64,000 bases of DNA from Flavobacterium cheniae (GTDB lineage Bacteria; Bacteroidota; Bacteroidia; Flavobacteriales; Flavobacteriaceae), in NCBI RefSeq assembly GCF_004363695.1, contig NZ_SNZC01000002.1, forward strand, positions 558,001 to 622,000, given 5' to 3'. The number at the start of each line of letters is the position of its first letter. Positions within the stretch are counted from its first letter, which is position 1. The position numbers were made by a program, and so were the translations under genes. The notes under the pieces are model-generated. The model was not told where the DNA came from. It saw nothing but the letters and a program-made list of their open reading frames with translations, and made no database searches. Shown one piece after another: positions 16,893 to 26,472 of this stretch.

Positions 16893-17908
16893 TTTTCTAT
16901 AATCCTATCAGGCAAAATCGTTCGCATCACATCTGCATAACCTTCCACTTTTTTATTTCCATAAATGGAAGTTGGCAATAACGGATATTTAGCTCTGTCT
17001 GAAGTCAAACAAAAATCATCAGGTTGATTGAACGGTTTGAAACCTGCGTATGGATGCGTTGCGCCCCAAAGTGTAATCACTTTAACGCCCAACATCGCAG
17101 CAATATGCGCATTTCCTGAATCCATTGAAAGCATGATGTTTAAATTGGAAATCACTTCTAATTCTTGTTTAAATTTTAGTTTTCCGGCTAAAACGATTAC
17201 ATTTTCATGTTGGTTTTGTAATTGATTTAGCAACTGAATTTCTTTCTCGCCGCCGCCAAATAAGAAGATTTTATTGTTTTTATTTTCAGCTAAACCATCA
17301 ATTACTTGTTGCATTAAATCCAACGGATAGACTTTACTTTCATATTGTGCAAAAGGTGCTATTCCAATCCAATTTTGATTTTTTGTTCCTGTGATTGAAA
17401 GAATATCTTGCGATAAAGCAGCCTTTTCAGGAAACTGAGCATTCGATAAATCAATCGAAAAACCAAGTTGCTTGAAAGTATCTACATGTCTTTCAACCAT
17501 TTGCTTCACTGGAGCAAAAACTTTATTGGTTAAACTCGTTAATGCTTTCTTTTCGGCTCTTCCTTTATCTGTTGCGGCTACTTTTTTTCCGCTTAAAGCG
17601 AATAAGGTTCGGACTACTTTAGAACGAAGTACATTATGTAAATCGGCAACCACATCAATGTTTAATTTTCGTAAATCGGAAAACAATCGAAGTAAACCTA
17701 AGAAACCTTTGTGTCGTTCTTTTAAATCCACTCCAAAGAAATCCACATTCGGAATTCCATCAAAAAAAGGTTGAAAAAATGGTCGGGAAACTACGGTAAT
17801 TTTTACATCAGGATATTGCAAAACTAAGGCTCTCAACACGGGAACTGTCATTGCGACATCACCCATGGCTGAGAGCCTTATTACCAATATGTGATTTTTG
17901 TTTACCAC
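16871..17908 (-). CDS. Glycosyltransferase family 9 (heptosyltransferase-like)
   Basis: A 345-residue cytoplasmic GT-B glycosyltransferase of family 9, the family of ADP-heptose:LPS heptosyltransferases. The N-terminus ILVIRLSAMGDVAMTVPVL and the C-terminal donor-site region SMDSGNAHIAAMLGV with TLWGATHP are diagnostic. It probably adds a sugar to the lipopolysaccharide core. It overlaps the upstream 65-residue membrane protein gene by seven bases, and a DUF4254 gene leads the operon. Whether the donor is heptose cannot be decided, since flavobacterial cores vary. Confidence 0.9.
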   Translation of the reverse strand: MVNKNHILVIRLSAMGDVAMTVPVLRALVLQYPDVKITVVSRPFFQPFFDGIPNVDFFGVDLKERHKGFLGLLRLFSDLRKLNIDVVADLHNVLRSKVVRTLFALSGKKVAATDKGRAEKKALTSLTNKVFAPVKQMVERHVDTFKQLGFSIDLSNAQFPEKAALSQDILSITGTKNQNWIGIAPFAQYESKVYPLDLMQQVIDGLAENKNNKIFLFGGGEKEIQLLNQLQNQHENVIVLAGKLKFKQELEVISNLNIMLSMDSGNAHIAAMLGVKVITLWGATHPYAGFKPFNQPDDFCLTSDRAKYPLLPTSIYGNKKVEGYADVMRTILPDRIIEKIEKELN

Positions 17909-18099
17909 CTATTTTTAAATTTTCTTCTGAAAAGTAACAAAGAAAACAAAATCATTACAACTAAGCTTAAATATTTTGTTCTTTCAAATCTCGGTAAAAA
18001 AACATATTCATACATCGCAATGAAAAACAAAATAAAAGCTAAAATAAAAAGTATTTTAAAAAAGATGTTTTCACTTGCGAAGTACGATCTTTTATCCAT
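17902..18099 (-). CDS. Small membrane protein between DUF4254 and GT9 genes
   Basis: This 65-residue protein has two hydrophobic helices (about 13-33 and 44-57) separated by a short basic loop (PRFERTK), with a basic C-terminus (RRKFKNRW). Its 3' end overlaps the GT9 start by seven bases, and it starts two bases after the DUF4254 stop, so it is translated as part of this operon. No family is recognised. A role linked to LPS core assembly is inferred from context only. Confidence 0.6.
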   Translation of the reverse strand: MDKRSYFASENIFFKILFILAFILFFIAMYEYVFLPRFERTKYLSLVVMILFSLLLFRRKFKNRW

Positions 18100-18101
18100 A
18101 A

Positions 18102-18707
18102 TTACTTTTTATTCTGATACAACACCGGATTTAACTCCTCGTCGTTGTACATTTTCATTTGTTTGTACACTTTCATGTATTTGTCACCCGCTTCAATATC
18201 TTCAATTAATTGACTGATTGAAGTAAACATGTCGTTTTTTTGGTCTAACAAAACATTTAATTTTTCTTGACATTTAGCTCTGTGTTCCGCCGTAGCTTCA
18301 GCACGAGTTGCTTCTTCGTTCATGTGGTAAATTTTCAAAGCCAAAATTGATAAACGGTCAATTGCCCAAGCTGGACTTTCCGTATTGATTTTTGCATTTG
18401 GTTTTACTTGAACATCTTTATATTTATCTAAGAAATAGCTATCGATGTATTCCACCATATCCGTACGAACTTGATTCGAAGCATCGATTTTACGTTTTAA
18501 ATCTAAAGCTGCAACTGGATCAATATTTGGATCACGAACGATATCTTCATAATGCCATTGCACCGTGTCTACCCAGTTTTTTGCAAACAACAAATATTCA
18601 ATAGTTCCTTTTTCGAAAGGATTTACAACTGGTTGATACACATCGTCAATAATGTGATATGTTTTGATACTTTGTTCAAAAATGGGAAATGCAAATTCAG
18701 CAAACAT
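18102..18707 (-). CDS. DUF4254 family protein
   Basis: A 201-residue, mostly helical soluble protein (MFAEFAFPIFEQSIKTYH; LDRLSILALKIYHM-like segment at mid-length). It matches what I know as DUF4254, a family found beside GT9 glycosyltransferases in Bacteroidetes. I use the ATG at 18707 because the open frame upstream to 18788 adds a poorly coding stretch and a -7 promoter element lies at 18730-18737. It heads the operon with the small membrane protein and the GT9 gene, divergent from upp. Function is unknown. Confidence 0.82.
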   Translation of the reverse strand: MFAEFAFPIFEQSIKTYHIIDDVYQPVVNPFEKGTIEYLLFAKNWVDTVQWHYEDIVRDPNIDPVAALDLKRKIDASNQVRTDMVEYIDSYFLDKYKDVQVKPNAKINTESPAWAIDRLSILALKIYHMNEEATRAEATAEHRAKCQEKLNVLLDQKNDMFTSISQLIEDIEAGDKYMKVYKQMKMYNDEELNPVLYQNKK

Positions 18708-18729
18708 AATAATAGCTTTAAAATTGATA

Positions 18730-18737
18730 CAAAAATA
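18730..18737 (-). promoter_or_regulatory. Promoter -7 element of the DUF4254-GT9 operon
   Basis: TATTTTTG on the minus strand, 23 bases upstream of the ATG at 18707, in the short divergent gap with upp. Confidence 0.45.
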
Positions 18738-18780
18738 GCGATTTTTTGTACTTTTATCCTGAAAATAAAAAATAAATCCA

Positions 18781-19434
18781 ATGCACATTCATTATATCTC
18801 AGAGCAAAACAGTATTCTTAATCATTTCTTGGCGCAAATTCGTGATGTGAACATCCAAAAAGACAGCATGCGTTTTAGAAAAAATATTGAGCGTATTGGA
18901 GAAATAATGGCATATGAATTAAGCAAAACGCTTGATTACAAAGAAATTGATGTACAAACACCATTAGGAATTAAACACACCACAACCATTGCCGAACCTG
19001 TGGTTTTATGTTCAATTCTTCGCGCTGGTTTAGCTTTACATCAAGGTTTTATGAGCTTTTTTGATAATGCAGAAAACGGATTTGTTTCGGCTTACCGTCA
19101 TCATTATGACAATGATGATAAGTTTGAAATTTTAGTAGAATATCAAGCAGCTCCATCATTTGAAGGAAAAAATCTGATTTTAATTGACCCGATGTTAGCT
19201 ACTGGACAATCGTTAGTAGCTGTACTTCACAAATTACATTTGGAACACCAACCTAAAGAAATTCATATTGCTGTCGTGATTGCAACTCCAGAAGGCATTC
19301 AATATTTAGAAGAAAATGTTCCTGAAAATTGTCATTTGTGGGTGGCTGCTTTAGATGAAAAACTAAACGAACACAATTATATTGTTCCTGGTTTAGGTGA
19401 TGCTGGAGATTTGGCTTACGGAATTAAATTATAA
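18781..19434 (+). CDS. upp: Uracil phosphoribosyltransferase
   Basis: Salvage enzyme that makes UMP from uracil and PRPP in the cytoplasm. The 217 residues contain the PRPP-binding segment LILIDPMLATGQSL and the C-terminal uracil-binding GLGDAGDLAYG. SILRAGLALHQGF is the conserved N-terminal block. Full length. Its stop overlaps the end of the convergent membrane-protein gene by six bases. A TACTTTTA-like -7 element lies in the divergent gap but is imperfect. Confidence 0.95.
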   Translation: MHIHYISEQNSILNHFLAQIRDVNIQKDSMRFRKNIERIGEIMAYELSKTLDYKEIDVQTPLGIKHTTTIAEPVVLCSILRAGLALHQGFMSFFDNAENGFVSAYRHHYDNDDKFEILVEYQAAPSFEGKNLILIDPMLATGQSLVAVLHKLHLEHQPKEIHIAVVIATPEGIQYLEENVPENCHLWVAALDEKLNEHNYIVPGLGDAGDLAYGIKL

Positions 19435-20358
19435 TTGCATTATAAAGAAGAAAATTCCCAATCCTAACAAGGCATAAACCACAATTTCTTTCACTAAATT
19501 ATTTTCAATTTTCTCGATAAAATTTGCGCCAATAATAGCTAAAGGTCCAAAGCAGAACGCTAAACTTCCGTTATTTTTATTAGCCGAAAGCACGTAGATT
19601 CCGACACCTAGAATAAAAGAAAACAAAATCGTTTTGTGTGACGATTGCATGTTCAAGGCTTTGTTTGGCACATCAAAAACATGCAAAACAAATGCAAATA
19701 AACTTAGTGAAGTAAAAACCGCTAAAGCAATTCGTTGGTAAATATTTTCAAAGTAATAAAAATCAAAACTAATATACGTTTTATCTAACAAGGTACTCAA
19801 TAAAGTATTGTCGAGAATACTATTGGCAAGGAAAAATAAAATAGTTACCGCAAACAACGCAATAAAAGGTATAATCCAATTTCGATAATCTTTAGAAACG
19901 TGAAGTATAACGGCAATGAAAACTAAAATGATGTAAAAAATACTCCAAAAGTGAAATAAGGCAGCTAAGAAAATCCAAAACGAAGCGTCAAAAACTTTCT
20001 CTTTTGTTTGAAGTAAAGATTTCAAGGAAATTAACCTTCTCAAGGCTAAAAGCAATAGAAAATTAGAAATAATGATATTCTTATTCTGAAAAATTGAGGA
20101 AAAGAATAGAAGAAAGACAAAAAACAGAAATAAGGCATAATTGTTTCCTTTGGTCAATCCGTTTTTAAGTGTAATGAAATTTAGAATGAATAAAGAAGCG
20201 AAAAGCAAGACATATAAACCAAACTGCTCGGCATAGTAAACCCAGTCTGCAGTAGGTTTAGCCAACGCAATTATCTTTATAGAAAAGAAAAAAAGCGACA
20301 GAATTCCTATTACTAAATAATTAAATGGTCTTGTTTTACTAAAAACGCTTGCTAACAT
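19429..20358 (-). CDS. Polytopic membrane protein, probably DUF6427
   Basis: A 309-residue protein with about nine or ten hydrophobic helices and short loops, starting MLASVFSKTRPFNYLVIG. It corresponds to a flavobacterial family that I know as DUF6427, typically located between upp and purD. No catalytic motif is visible. It is convergent with upp and divergent from the small DUF6341-like gene. Transport or envelope function is possible but not shown. Confidence 0.78.
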   Translation of the reverse strand: MLASVFSKTRPFNYLVIGILSLFFFSIKIIALAKPTADWVYYAEQFGLYVLLFASLFILNFITLKNGLTKGNNYALFLFFVFLLFFSSIFQNKNIIISNFLLLLALRRLISLKSLLQTKEKVFDASFWIFLAALFHFWSIFYIILVFIAVILHVSKDYRNWIIPFIALFAVTILFFLANSILDNTLLSTLLDKTYISFDFYYFENIYQRIALAVFTSLSLFAFVLHVFDVPNKALNMQSSHKTILFSFILGVGIYVLSANKNNGSLAFCFGPLAIIGANFIEKIENNLVKEIVVYALLGLGIFFFIMQL

Positions 20359-20378
20359 GCGAATATTTTATATTTTTG
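20349..20378 (+). promoter_or_regulatory. Promoter of the DUF6341-like gene
   Basis: TTG (20349-20351) and TATTTTTG (20371-20378) are 19 bases apart. The -33 box lies inside the 5' end of the divergent membrane-protein gene. Confidence 0.5.
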
Positions 20379-20404
20379 TGGTGTAAATATAATACTTTAT
20401 CAAA

Positions 20405-20635
20405 ATGAAATCATTTTTTGAAGGAATACAATCACTTTTCGTAGATTTTTTATTCTTACCAATGGATTGGTTAAGAGAACTAGAATTAACTAATTGGTGG
20501 ACTGCAAATATCTTAAACTGGATTTTTATTATAATCTGTTGTGGAGCTATGACTTATTGGATTAAGCAATTGAACATCTTCAAAGCAAACAATGAAGATG
20601 AGCAAGATACAACTGCACACTCATTTTTAAAATAA
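20405..20635 (+). CDS. Small membrane protein, probably DUF6341
   Basis: A 76-residue protein with an amphipathic Phe/Trp-rich N-terminal half (FFEGIQSLFVDFLFLPMDWL), one membrane helix at about 35-55, and an acidic tail (NNEDEQDT). This is the flavobacterial family I know as DUF6341, with conserved position beside DUF6427 and purD. It has its own promoter. Function is unknown. Confidence 0.78.
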   Translation: MKSFFEGIQSLFVDFLFLPMDWLRELELTNWWTANILNWIFIIICCGAMTYWIKQLNIFKANNEDEQDTTAHSFLK

Positions 20636-20658
20636 TCTTATTAAGATATAAGCAAGGA

Positions 20659-21930
20659 TTATAAATCCTTACCAATATCTCTTCTAAAATACATCTTATC
20701 AAATTGTAGCTTAGCTATACTTTGATAAGATTTTTTTATGGCTTCTTGAAAGTCATTTCCGTAAGAAGTTACCGCAATTACGCGACCTCCATTAGTCACC
20801 ACTTTTCCGTTTTCTAATTTTGTTCCTGCATGAAATGGAATAGAATCCGTGATGTTTTCTAATCCGAAAATCTCTTTTCCTTTTTCATAATCCTCTGGAT
20901 AACCTCCTGAAACTACCATGATAGTTGTAGCTGCTCTTTCATCGATTTCCAAGGTGATTTTTTCTAATTCTTGATTGCCAATCGCTTCAAAAATTTCGAC
21001 TAAATCACTTTTTAATCTTGGCATCACTACTTCCGTTTCTGGATCTCCCATACGAACGTTGTATTCGATAACCATTGGCTCGCCTTTCACGTTGATTAAT
21101 CCAATGAAAACAAATCCTTTGTATTCGATTCCGTCTTTTTGTAAACCTGCGATGGTTGGCTTTACAATTCGAGTTTCAATTTTTTCTAATAAAACTGCAT
21201 CCGCAAATGGAACTGGAGATACCGCACCCATTCCACCTGTGTTTAATCCAGTATCGCCTTCTCCGATTCGTTTGTAATCTTTTGCTGTTGGTAGTACTTT
21301 ATATGATTTTCCATCCGTTAAAACAAAACAACTTAATTCGATTCCGTCTAAGAATTCTTCGATAACTACTTTTGAACTTGCTTGTCCAAATTTAGCTCCC
21401 ACTAACATATTTCGTAACTCCGTTTTAGCTTCTTCTAAATCCGATAAGATTAAAACGCCTTTTCCAGCAGCTAATCCATCTGCTTTTAAAACATAAGGCG
21501 CATCTAAAGTTTCTAAAAACAAACAGCCTTTTTCAACTGTTTCTTTGGTGAAACTTTCGTAACGAGCGGTTGGAATATTGTGTTTTACTAAAAATTCTTT
21601 TGCAAACTCTTTACTTCCTTCTAATTGTGCCCCAACTTTTGATGGTCCGATTACTGGAATATGATTGATTTGTGAGTCATTTTTGAAGAAATCATATATT
21701 CCTAAGACCAAAGGGTCTTCTGGTCCAACCACAACCATTGCTACTTTTTCTTGTAAAACAAAAGCTTTAACGGCATCAAAATCATTTGGATTTAAATCCA
21801 CATTTTTTGCGATGGTTGCTGTACCTGCATTTCCAGGTGCAACAAAAAGAGAAGTACATTTTGAAGATTGTAGCATTTTCCAGGCCAATGCATGTTCGCG
21901 ACCGCCAGAACCAAGTAGTAAAATAGTCAT
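20659..21930 (-). CDS. purD: Phosphoribosylamine-glycine ligase
   Basis: ATP-grasp enzyme of purine synthesis that joins glycine to phosphoribosylamine to make GAR. From the ATG at 21930 it has 423 residues; [18 protein letters not shown] is the family N-terminus. The ATP-grasp part contains [11 protein letters not shown], and the metal-binding end contains [12 protein letters not shown]. The frame is open nine codons further upstream, but that extension would include sequence next to the -7 promoter and is not conserved. It is a single gene. Confidence 0.96.
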   Translation of the reverse strand: MTILLLGSGGREHALAWKMLQSSKCTSLFVAPGNAGTATIAKNVDLNPNDFDAVKAFVLQEKVAMVVVGPEDPLVLGIYDFFKNDSQINHIPVIGPSKVGAQLEGSKEFAKEFLVKHNIPTARYESFTKETVEKGCLFLETLDAPYVLKADGLAAGKGVLILSDLEEAKTELRNMLVGAKFGQASSKVVIEEFLDGIELSCFVLTDGKSYKVLPTAKDYKRIGEGDTGLNTGGMGAVSPVPFADAVLLEKIETRIVKPTIAGLQKDGIEYKGFVFIGLINVKGEPMVIEYNVRMGDPETEVVMPRLKSDLVEIFEAIGNQELEKITLEIDERAATTIMVVSGGYPEDYEKGKEIFGLENITDSIPFHAGTKLENGKVVTNGGRVIAVTSYGNDFQEAIKKSYQSIAKLQFDKMYFRRDIGKDL

Positions 21931-21954
21931 TTTGTGTGTTGTTATGTTGTTTGG

Positions 21955-21962
21955 CAAAAGTA
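21955..21962 (-). promoter_or_regulatory. Promoter -7 element for purD
   Basis: TACTTTTG on the minus strand, 25 bases upstream of the purD ATG at 21930. Confidence 0.45.
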
Positions 21963-22019
21963 CTATTTCTTAAGAAGAAAGAAAAAAGAAAAAAGAAGAA
22001 AGATTATTTTCAGATTTAT

Positions 22020-22027
22020 TACTTTTG
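22020..22027 (+). promoter_or_regulatory. Promoter -7 element for the CapK-like gene
   Basis: TACTTTTG matches TAnnTTTG. It includes the TTG codon at 22025, which therefore cannot be the start; the ATG at 22043 is preferred. Confidence 0.5.
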
Positions 22028-22042
22028 GATAAATTCCAACGA

Positions 22043-23353
22043 ATGTTCAACTTGTTTCACCTTTCTTTAAAATTAAGCGGTTTTCCTATTGCGAAAGCTC
22101 AGGCTGATTTTGAGAAAATTCTAGAAATTTCAGAAACAGATTATCCAGATTATCTCGAAAATAAAAAGCGAGAAATTGTGGAATTTCATTTGAAAAATAA
22201 CACTTTTTATCAGAATTTAGTTGGGAAAGACAGATTTGAAAATTGGAATGATTTACCTGTTCTAACCAAAAAAGATTTACAAAAACCATTAAAAGACCGA
22301 ATTTCAAAAGGCTATTCCGAGAAAACTGTTTTCGTAAATAAAACTTCGGGTTCAAGTGGTGATCCGTTTGTTTTTGCTAAGGATAAAGAAGCGCATGCCA
22401 TAACTTGGGCTTCCATAATTCATCGTTTTGGTTGGTATGGAGTTGATTTCAATTCGTCGTATCAAGCAAGATTTTATGGGATTCCATTGGATTTTATTGG
22501 GTACAGAAAAGAACGTTTAAAAGACTTTTTGAGTAAACGATATCGTTTCCCGATTTTTGATTTATCGGACAAAGTTTTAGATGGTGTTTTGGAACATTTT
22601 AAAACCAAAAAGTTTGATTATATTAATGGTTATACGAGTTCGATTGTGCTTTTTGGAAAATATTTACAAGAGCGAAATATCATTTTAACCGATGTTTGTC
22701 CCACCTTGAAAGTTTGTATGGTGACATCGGAAATGTTGTTTGAAGAAGATAAAATTCTGCTGGAAAAACATTTAGGAATTCCAGTTGTGAATGAATATGG
22801 TGCTTCGGAATTGGATTTAATTGCTTTTCAAAATCCGAATGACGAATGGCAAGTGAATTCGGAAACCTTGTTTGTGGAGATTTTGGATGAAAATAATCAA
22901 CCAGTTCAGTATGGAAAGGAAGGAAAAGTGGTGATTACTTCGTTATACAATAAAGCGCATCCATTCATTCGTTATGAAATTGGCGATGTTGGAATTTTGG
23001 ATGAAAAAAGCACGTTGAAAAAACCTATTCTGAAAAAATTAATTGGAAGAACCAGCGATGTGGCACTTTTACCAAGTGGAAAAAAATCACCAGGATTAAC
23101 GTTTTACTACGTAACCAAAAGTATTATTGAAGATGATGGAAACGTGAAAGAATTCATCGTACGCCAAACAAAATTGGATAGTTTTGATATTGATTATGTA
23201 AGTTCGGTAGAATTATCATTGGAACAAATTCAAGAAATTGAAAAAGCAATTGCTAAATATTTAGAACCTGGTTTGCATTTTACCTATAACCGAAAAGAAG
23301 TTTTGGAAAGAACAAAAAGAGGGAAATTGAAGCAATTTCAATCAAATTTATGA
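22043..23353 (+). CDS. CapK / phenylacetate-CoA ligase-like adenylating protein
   Basis: A 436-residue member of the AMP-forming adenylate family related to phenylacetate-CoA ligase and the capsule protein CapK. The phosphate-binding loop NKTSGSSGDPF and the later EYGASELD and RYEIGDVG motifs are present, so the adenylation site looks intact. Start taken as ATG 22043. Relatives in polysaccharide loci are thought to activate or transfer acyl substituents. It stands at the left edge of the polysaccharide locus, convergent with a GT2 gene, so a role in surface-glycan modification is likely but unproven. A dispersed repeat follows the stop. Confidence 0.8.
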   Translation: MFNLFHLSLKLSGFPIAKAQADFEKILEISETDYPDYLENKKREIVEFHLKNNTFYQNLVGKDRFENWNDLPVLTKKDLQKPLKDRISKGYSEKTVFVNKTSGSSGDPFVFAKDKEAHAITWASIIHRFGWYGVDFNSSYQARFYGIPLDFIGYRKERLKDFLSKRYRFPIFDLSDKVLDGVLEHFKTKKFDYINGYTSSIVLFGKYLQERNIILTDVCPTLKVCMVTSEMLFEEDKILLEKHLGIPVVNEYGASELDLIAFQNPNDEWQVNSETLFVEILDENNQPVQYGKEGKVVITSLYNKAHPFIRYEIGDVGILDEKSTLKKPILKKLIGRTSDVALLPSGKKSPGLTFYYVTKSIIEDDGNVKEFIVRQTKLDSFDIDYVSSVELSLEQIQEIEKAIAKYLEPGLHFTYNRKEVLERTKRGKLKQFQSNL

Positions 23354-23359
23354 TTCATT

Positions 23360-23383
23360 TGTCAGTTTGAGCGAAGTCGAAAA
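23360..23383. repeat. Short dispersed flavobacterial intergenic repeat
   Basis: The gap between two convergent genes consists of a GTCAGTTTGAGCGAAGTCGA-type sequence. From memory, this motif (TTCGACTTCGCTCAA on the other strand) occurs in many copies in flavobacterial genomes. It is partly palindromic and could act as a weak terminator. Confidence 0.45.
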
Positions 23384-24136
23384 CTAATTTCTATACTTCA
23401 TAAAACCGCGATACATCCAATGCAACATATAGTAAGCCGATTGAAAAACATTGAGCATTTCAACTTCTCTATAAAATTGCCATTGGTATTTAATTAAATC
23501 CGATTTTTTTCTGGAAAGTGAATTTTCTCTAATTCTATAAATAGCTTGAGTTTCTTGGATTCCGTGAGCGAATGGAATCACTTTCAAATAATTCAACCAC
23601 AACCCCATATCTTGACGTTTTCGAATGAGTGGCATATATTTTTTACCCAACTTTTTAATATCTAAAAAAGCGGTCAAACAACTAATTGAATTGGATTTTA
23701 AAATGTCGGTATACGAAACTTTATGTGGTACAATAAAATCGGAATACATAAATTCTAATTCTTCATTGGCTCTTCTATAAGACGAAAACACGAATGGAAT
23801 TCCAGTTTCGTTAATAGTTTTAATATTGTTTTCGATAAAAGTTGGGAACCAAATATCATCAGCATCAATAAACGTCATGTAATCACCTGACGCTTTCTCA
23901 ATTCCAGTATTTCGGGCTACTGCTGGTCCAGAATTTTGGCTTAATTTATGAAATTGAATACGATTATCGTTTTGGATGATAGATAAAACCACATGTTCCG
24001 TTACGTCAGAAGAACCATCATCTACAATAATCATTTCCCAATTTTGATAGGTTTGATTTTGCACTGATTGTATCGTTTCAGCAATATATTTTGCAGAATT
24101 ATAAGATGGTGTGATTATGGAAACTAAAGTGTTCAT
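23384..24136 (-). CDS. Glycosyltransferase family 2
   Basis: A 250-residue GT-A transferase. It opens with VSIITPSYNSAKYIAETIQSV, has DDGS near residue 41 and the metal-binding DXD-like FIDADD at about 91-96, and lacks membrane helices. It adds a sugar from a nucleotide donor to the growing lipid-linked repeat unit on the cytoplasmic face. It is last of a four-gene minus-strand operon (O-antigen ligase-like, UXS-like, sugar phosphotransferase, GT2) and overlaps the upstream gene by one base. Donor and linkage are unknown. Confidence 0.9.
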   Translation of the reverse strand: MNTLVSIITPSYNSAKYIAETIQSVQNQTYQNWEMIIVDDGSSDVTEHVVLSIIQNDNRIQFHKLSQNSGPAVARNTGIEKASGDYMTFIDADDIWFPTFIENNIKTINETGIPFVFSSYRRANEELEFMYSDFIVPHKVSYTDILKSNSISCLTAFLDIKKLGKKYMPLIRKRQDMGLWLNYLKVIPFAHGIQETQAIYRIRENSLSRKKSDLIKYQWQFYREVEMLNVFQSAYYMLHWMYRGFMKYRN

Positions 24137-25488
24137 TAGTAGGCTTTTTTCTCACCTTTAATGGCGTTAATCACTGTGGCAAAAATGATTTTAATGTCTA
24201 ACAAAATAGACCAGTTTTCCAGATAGAAAATATCATATTTTACTCTATTTATGATATCTTTTTCTGTTTCTACTTCTCCTCTAAATCCATTGGTTTGGGC
24301 TAATCCTGTTATTCCTGGTTTTATAAAATGACGTACCATGAATTTATCAACTGTTTTAGCGTACATTTCCGTATGACTAACCATATGAGGTCTTGGTCCA
24401 ACAACCGACATGTCTCCTAATAGTACATTGAAAAACTGAGGTAATTCATCAATACTTGTTTTGCGAATAAACTTACCTATCTTAGTGATTCTTGGATCAT
24501 TTTTCTGTACTTGTTCTAAATCAGCAATTGGATTTAGATGCATCGAACGGAATTTATAACAATAAAATTCTTCATAGTTTAAGCCGTTTCTTTTTTGTTT
24601 GAAAAAAATTGGTCCTTTTGATTCAATTAAAATTAAGAGAGCAATTATGGGAGTCAACCAAGAAAGCAAGCAGATAATTATTAGTAAAGAAAAAACTAAA
24701 TCAAAAACTCGTTTTAATCGTTTATTTACTTCTTTATCTAATGGAATAGTTCGTAACGATATGATTGGAATATAATCATAGTATTCAACAGCTAAATTTC
24801 TTAAAAAAGTATTTTTACTGTCTGGTAAAAATTTAATTGTTTTTAAATTATTATCCGAAAAATGAATTAAATTATTGATTTCCCTATTAGTAAGCGTGCT
24901 TATTGATGCGTATATCTCATCAATTTTATGTTCAATAACATAGTTTTTGCATTCTCCTAATTCGGTTTTCTTATTCTTTTTTAAATCAAAAACATGGTTT
25001 AAATTATATCCATAATCGGGATTGTTTGAGAAAAATTCTATTAACTCGTCAACATTTTTACCGTTACCTACTATAATTACATTTCTGTAATTTCCACCAT
25101 ATAAAAGACGATATTTTTTTAATAAAAAGAAAATTGAAAATTTTAAAAATCCAACTGAAATAAATGAACAAAATATATAAAAACCAATTTCATCTGCTGT
25201 TACATATTTATATTTGAAACCAACATAAGCAAATGTAATTAAGCTAATAAAAAAAAATTGCTTTAATAGTTTTCCTAAAATTTGAAAACCTTTACTATAT
25301 CTATATACCTCATAATAACCTGAATAGTAAGAAATTATCAGCCAAAAAATAGAAACTATTGAATGATAGCCAATATTACTCATAGCAGATCGCATACAAA
25401 CAAGTATCAATAAATTTATTATAATTAAATCTAAAAGTGTTTGTATGGGTCTAATATATACTGAGTATCTTCCTGTTTTGTTCTTCAA
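24136..25488 (-). CDS. Polyprenyl glycosylphosphotransferase (initiating sugar transferase)
   Basis: A 450-residue protein with four or five N-terminal membrane helices, a CoA-binding-like middle domain (IIVGNGKNVDELI) and a C-terminal bacterial sugar transferase domain. The latter has the re-entrant helix KRVFDLVFSLLII, then KQKRNG, YKFRSM and SIDELPQ...MSVVGPRPH. This is the WcaJ/WbaP type, which moves a sugar-1-phosphate onto undecaprenyl phosphate and so starts repeat-unit synthesis at the inner membrane. It starts directly after the UXS-like stop and is coupled to GT2 downstream by TAATG. The first sugar cannot be told. Confidence 0.93.
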   Translation of the reverse strand: MKNKTGRYSVYIRPIQTLLDLIIINLLILVCMRSAMSNIGYHSIVSIFWLIISYYSGYYEVYRYSKGFQILGKLLKQFFFISLITFAYVGFKYKYVTADEIGFYIFCSFISVGFLKFSIFFLLKKYRLLYGGNYRNVIIVGNGKNVDELIEFFSNNPDYGYNLNHVFDLKKNKKTELGECKNYVIEHKIDEIYASISTLTNREINNLIHFSDNNLKTIKFLPDSKNTFLRNLAVEYYDYIPIISLRTIPLDKEVNKRLKRVFDLVFSLLIIICLLSWLTPIIALLILIESKGPIFFKQKRNGLNYEEFYCYKFRSMHLNPIADLEQVQKNDPRITKIGKFIRKTSIDELPQFFNVLLGDMSVVGPRPHMVSHTEMYAKTVDKFMVRHFIKPGITGLAQTNGFRGEVETEKDIINRVKYDIFYLENWSILLDIKIIFATVINAIKGEKKAY

Positions 25489-26472
25489 TTAGTGAATATA
25501 TTTTGTAAAATCTTTATGTTCTTCTTTTAACAACTCTTCCGAAGAAAGTGTCTTAAAATAATCATACGTAATTTTCATGCCTTCGGATCTTGACACTTTT
25601 GCTTCCCAACCTAAAATTTCTCTTGCTTTGGTCGTATCAGGCTGTCTTTGCATTGGATCATTAATTGGCAACGGATGATATACCACTTTTTGATTGGTTC
25701 CTGTTAACTTTATAATTTCTTCAGCAAAATCTTTAATGGTGATTTCGTCTGGATTTCCAATATTTACAGGTAAATGGTAGTCTGAGTGTAATAATCTGAA
25801 AATTCCTTCTACTTGGTCGTCAACATAACAGAATGAACGCGTTTGACTTCCATCGCCAAAAATAGTTAAATCTTCGCCACGAAGTGCTTGTCCAATAAAT
25901 GCTGGAATTACACGTCCATCGTTTAATCGCATTCTTGGTCCGTATGTGTTAAAAATACGTACAATTCTGGTTTCTACCCCGTGAAAAGTATGGTAGGCCA
26001 TGGTTATAGACTCTTGAAAACGCTTAGCTTCATCATAAACACCTCTTGGGCCAATTGTATTTACGTTTCCATAATATTCTTCTGTTTGTGGATGAACTAA
26101 AGGATCTCCGTAAACTTCAGAAGTGGATGCAATAAGAATTCTAGCATTTTTAACACGAGCCAAACCTAACAAATTATGAGTTCCAAGTGAACCTACTTTC
26201 AAAGTTTGAATTGGAATTTTTAAATAATCAATTGGGCTTGCTGGTGAAGCAAAGTGCAAAATGTAATCTAATTTACCTGGAACATGAACAAATTTAGTAA
26301 TATCATGGTGGTAAAATTCGAAATTTTTATCTTTAAATAAATGTTCTATATTTTTTAAATCACCCGTAATTAAGTTATCCATTCCGATAACAAAATAACC
26401 TTCTTTAATAAATCTATCGCAAAGATGTGAGCCAAGAAAACCCGCTGCACCTGTAATTAATATTCTTTTCAT
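25489..26472 (-). CDS. NAD-dependent sugar epimerase/decarboxylase, UDP-xylose synthase (UXS)-like
   Basis: A 327-residue extended SDR enzyme. It has the Rossmann motif [11 protein letters not shown], a catalytic Thr-Ser ([10 protein letters not shown]), and YDEAK in a [14 protein letters not shown] context that is typical of UDP-glucuronate decarboxylases, with FASPASP as a further UXS hallmark. It likely converts UDP-glucuronate to UDP-xylose (or a related 4-keto sugar) for the polysaccharide. No UDP-glucose dehydrogenase is in the window, so UDP-glucuronate must come from elsewhere. Its start overlaps the O-antigen ligase-like gene by four bases (ATGA). Confidence 0.85.
   Translation of the reverse strand: MKRILITGAAGFLGSHLCDRFIKEGYFVIGMDNLITGDLKNIEHLFKDKNFEFYHHDITKFVHVPGKLDYILHFASPASPIDYLKIPIQTLKVGSLGTHNLLGLARVKNARILIASTSEVYGDPLVHPQTEEYYGNVNTIGPRGVYDEAKRFQESITMAYHTFHGVETRIVRIFNTYGPRMRLNDGRVIPAFIGQALRGEDLTIFGDGSQTRSFCYVDDQVEGIFRLLHSDYHLPVNIGNPDEITIKDFAEEIIKLTGTNQKVVYHPLPINDPMQRQPDTTKAREILGWEAKVSRSEGMKITYDYFKTLSSEELLKEEHKDFTKYIH

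Noticed and set aside
22025..22042. TTG start for the CapK-like gene at 22025
   Set aside because: The codon is part of the TACTTTTG -7 promoter element; the ATG at 22043 is in frame and adequate.
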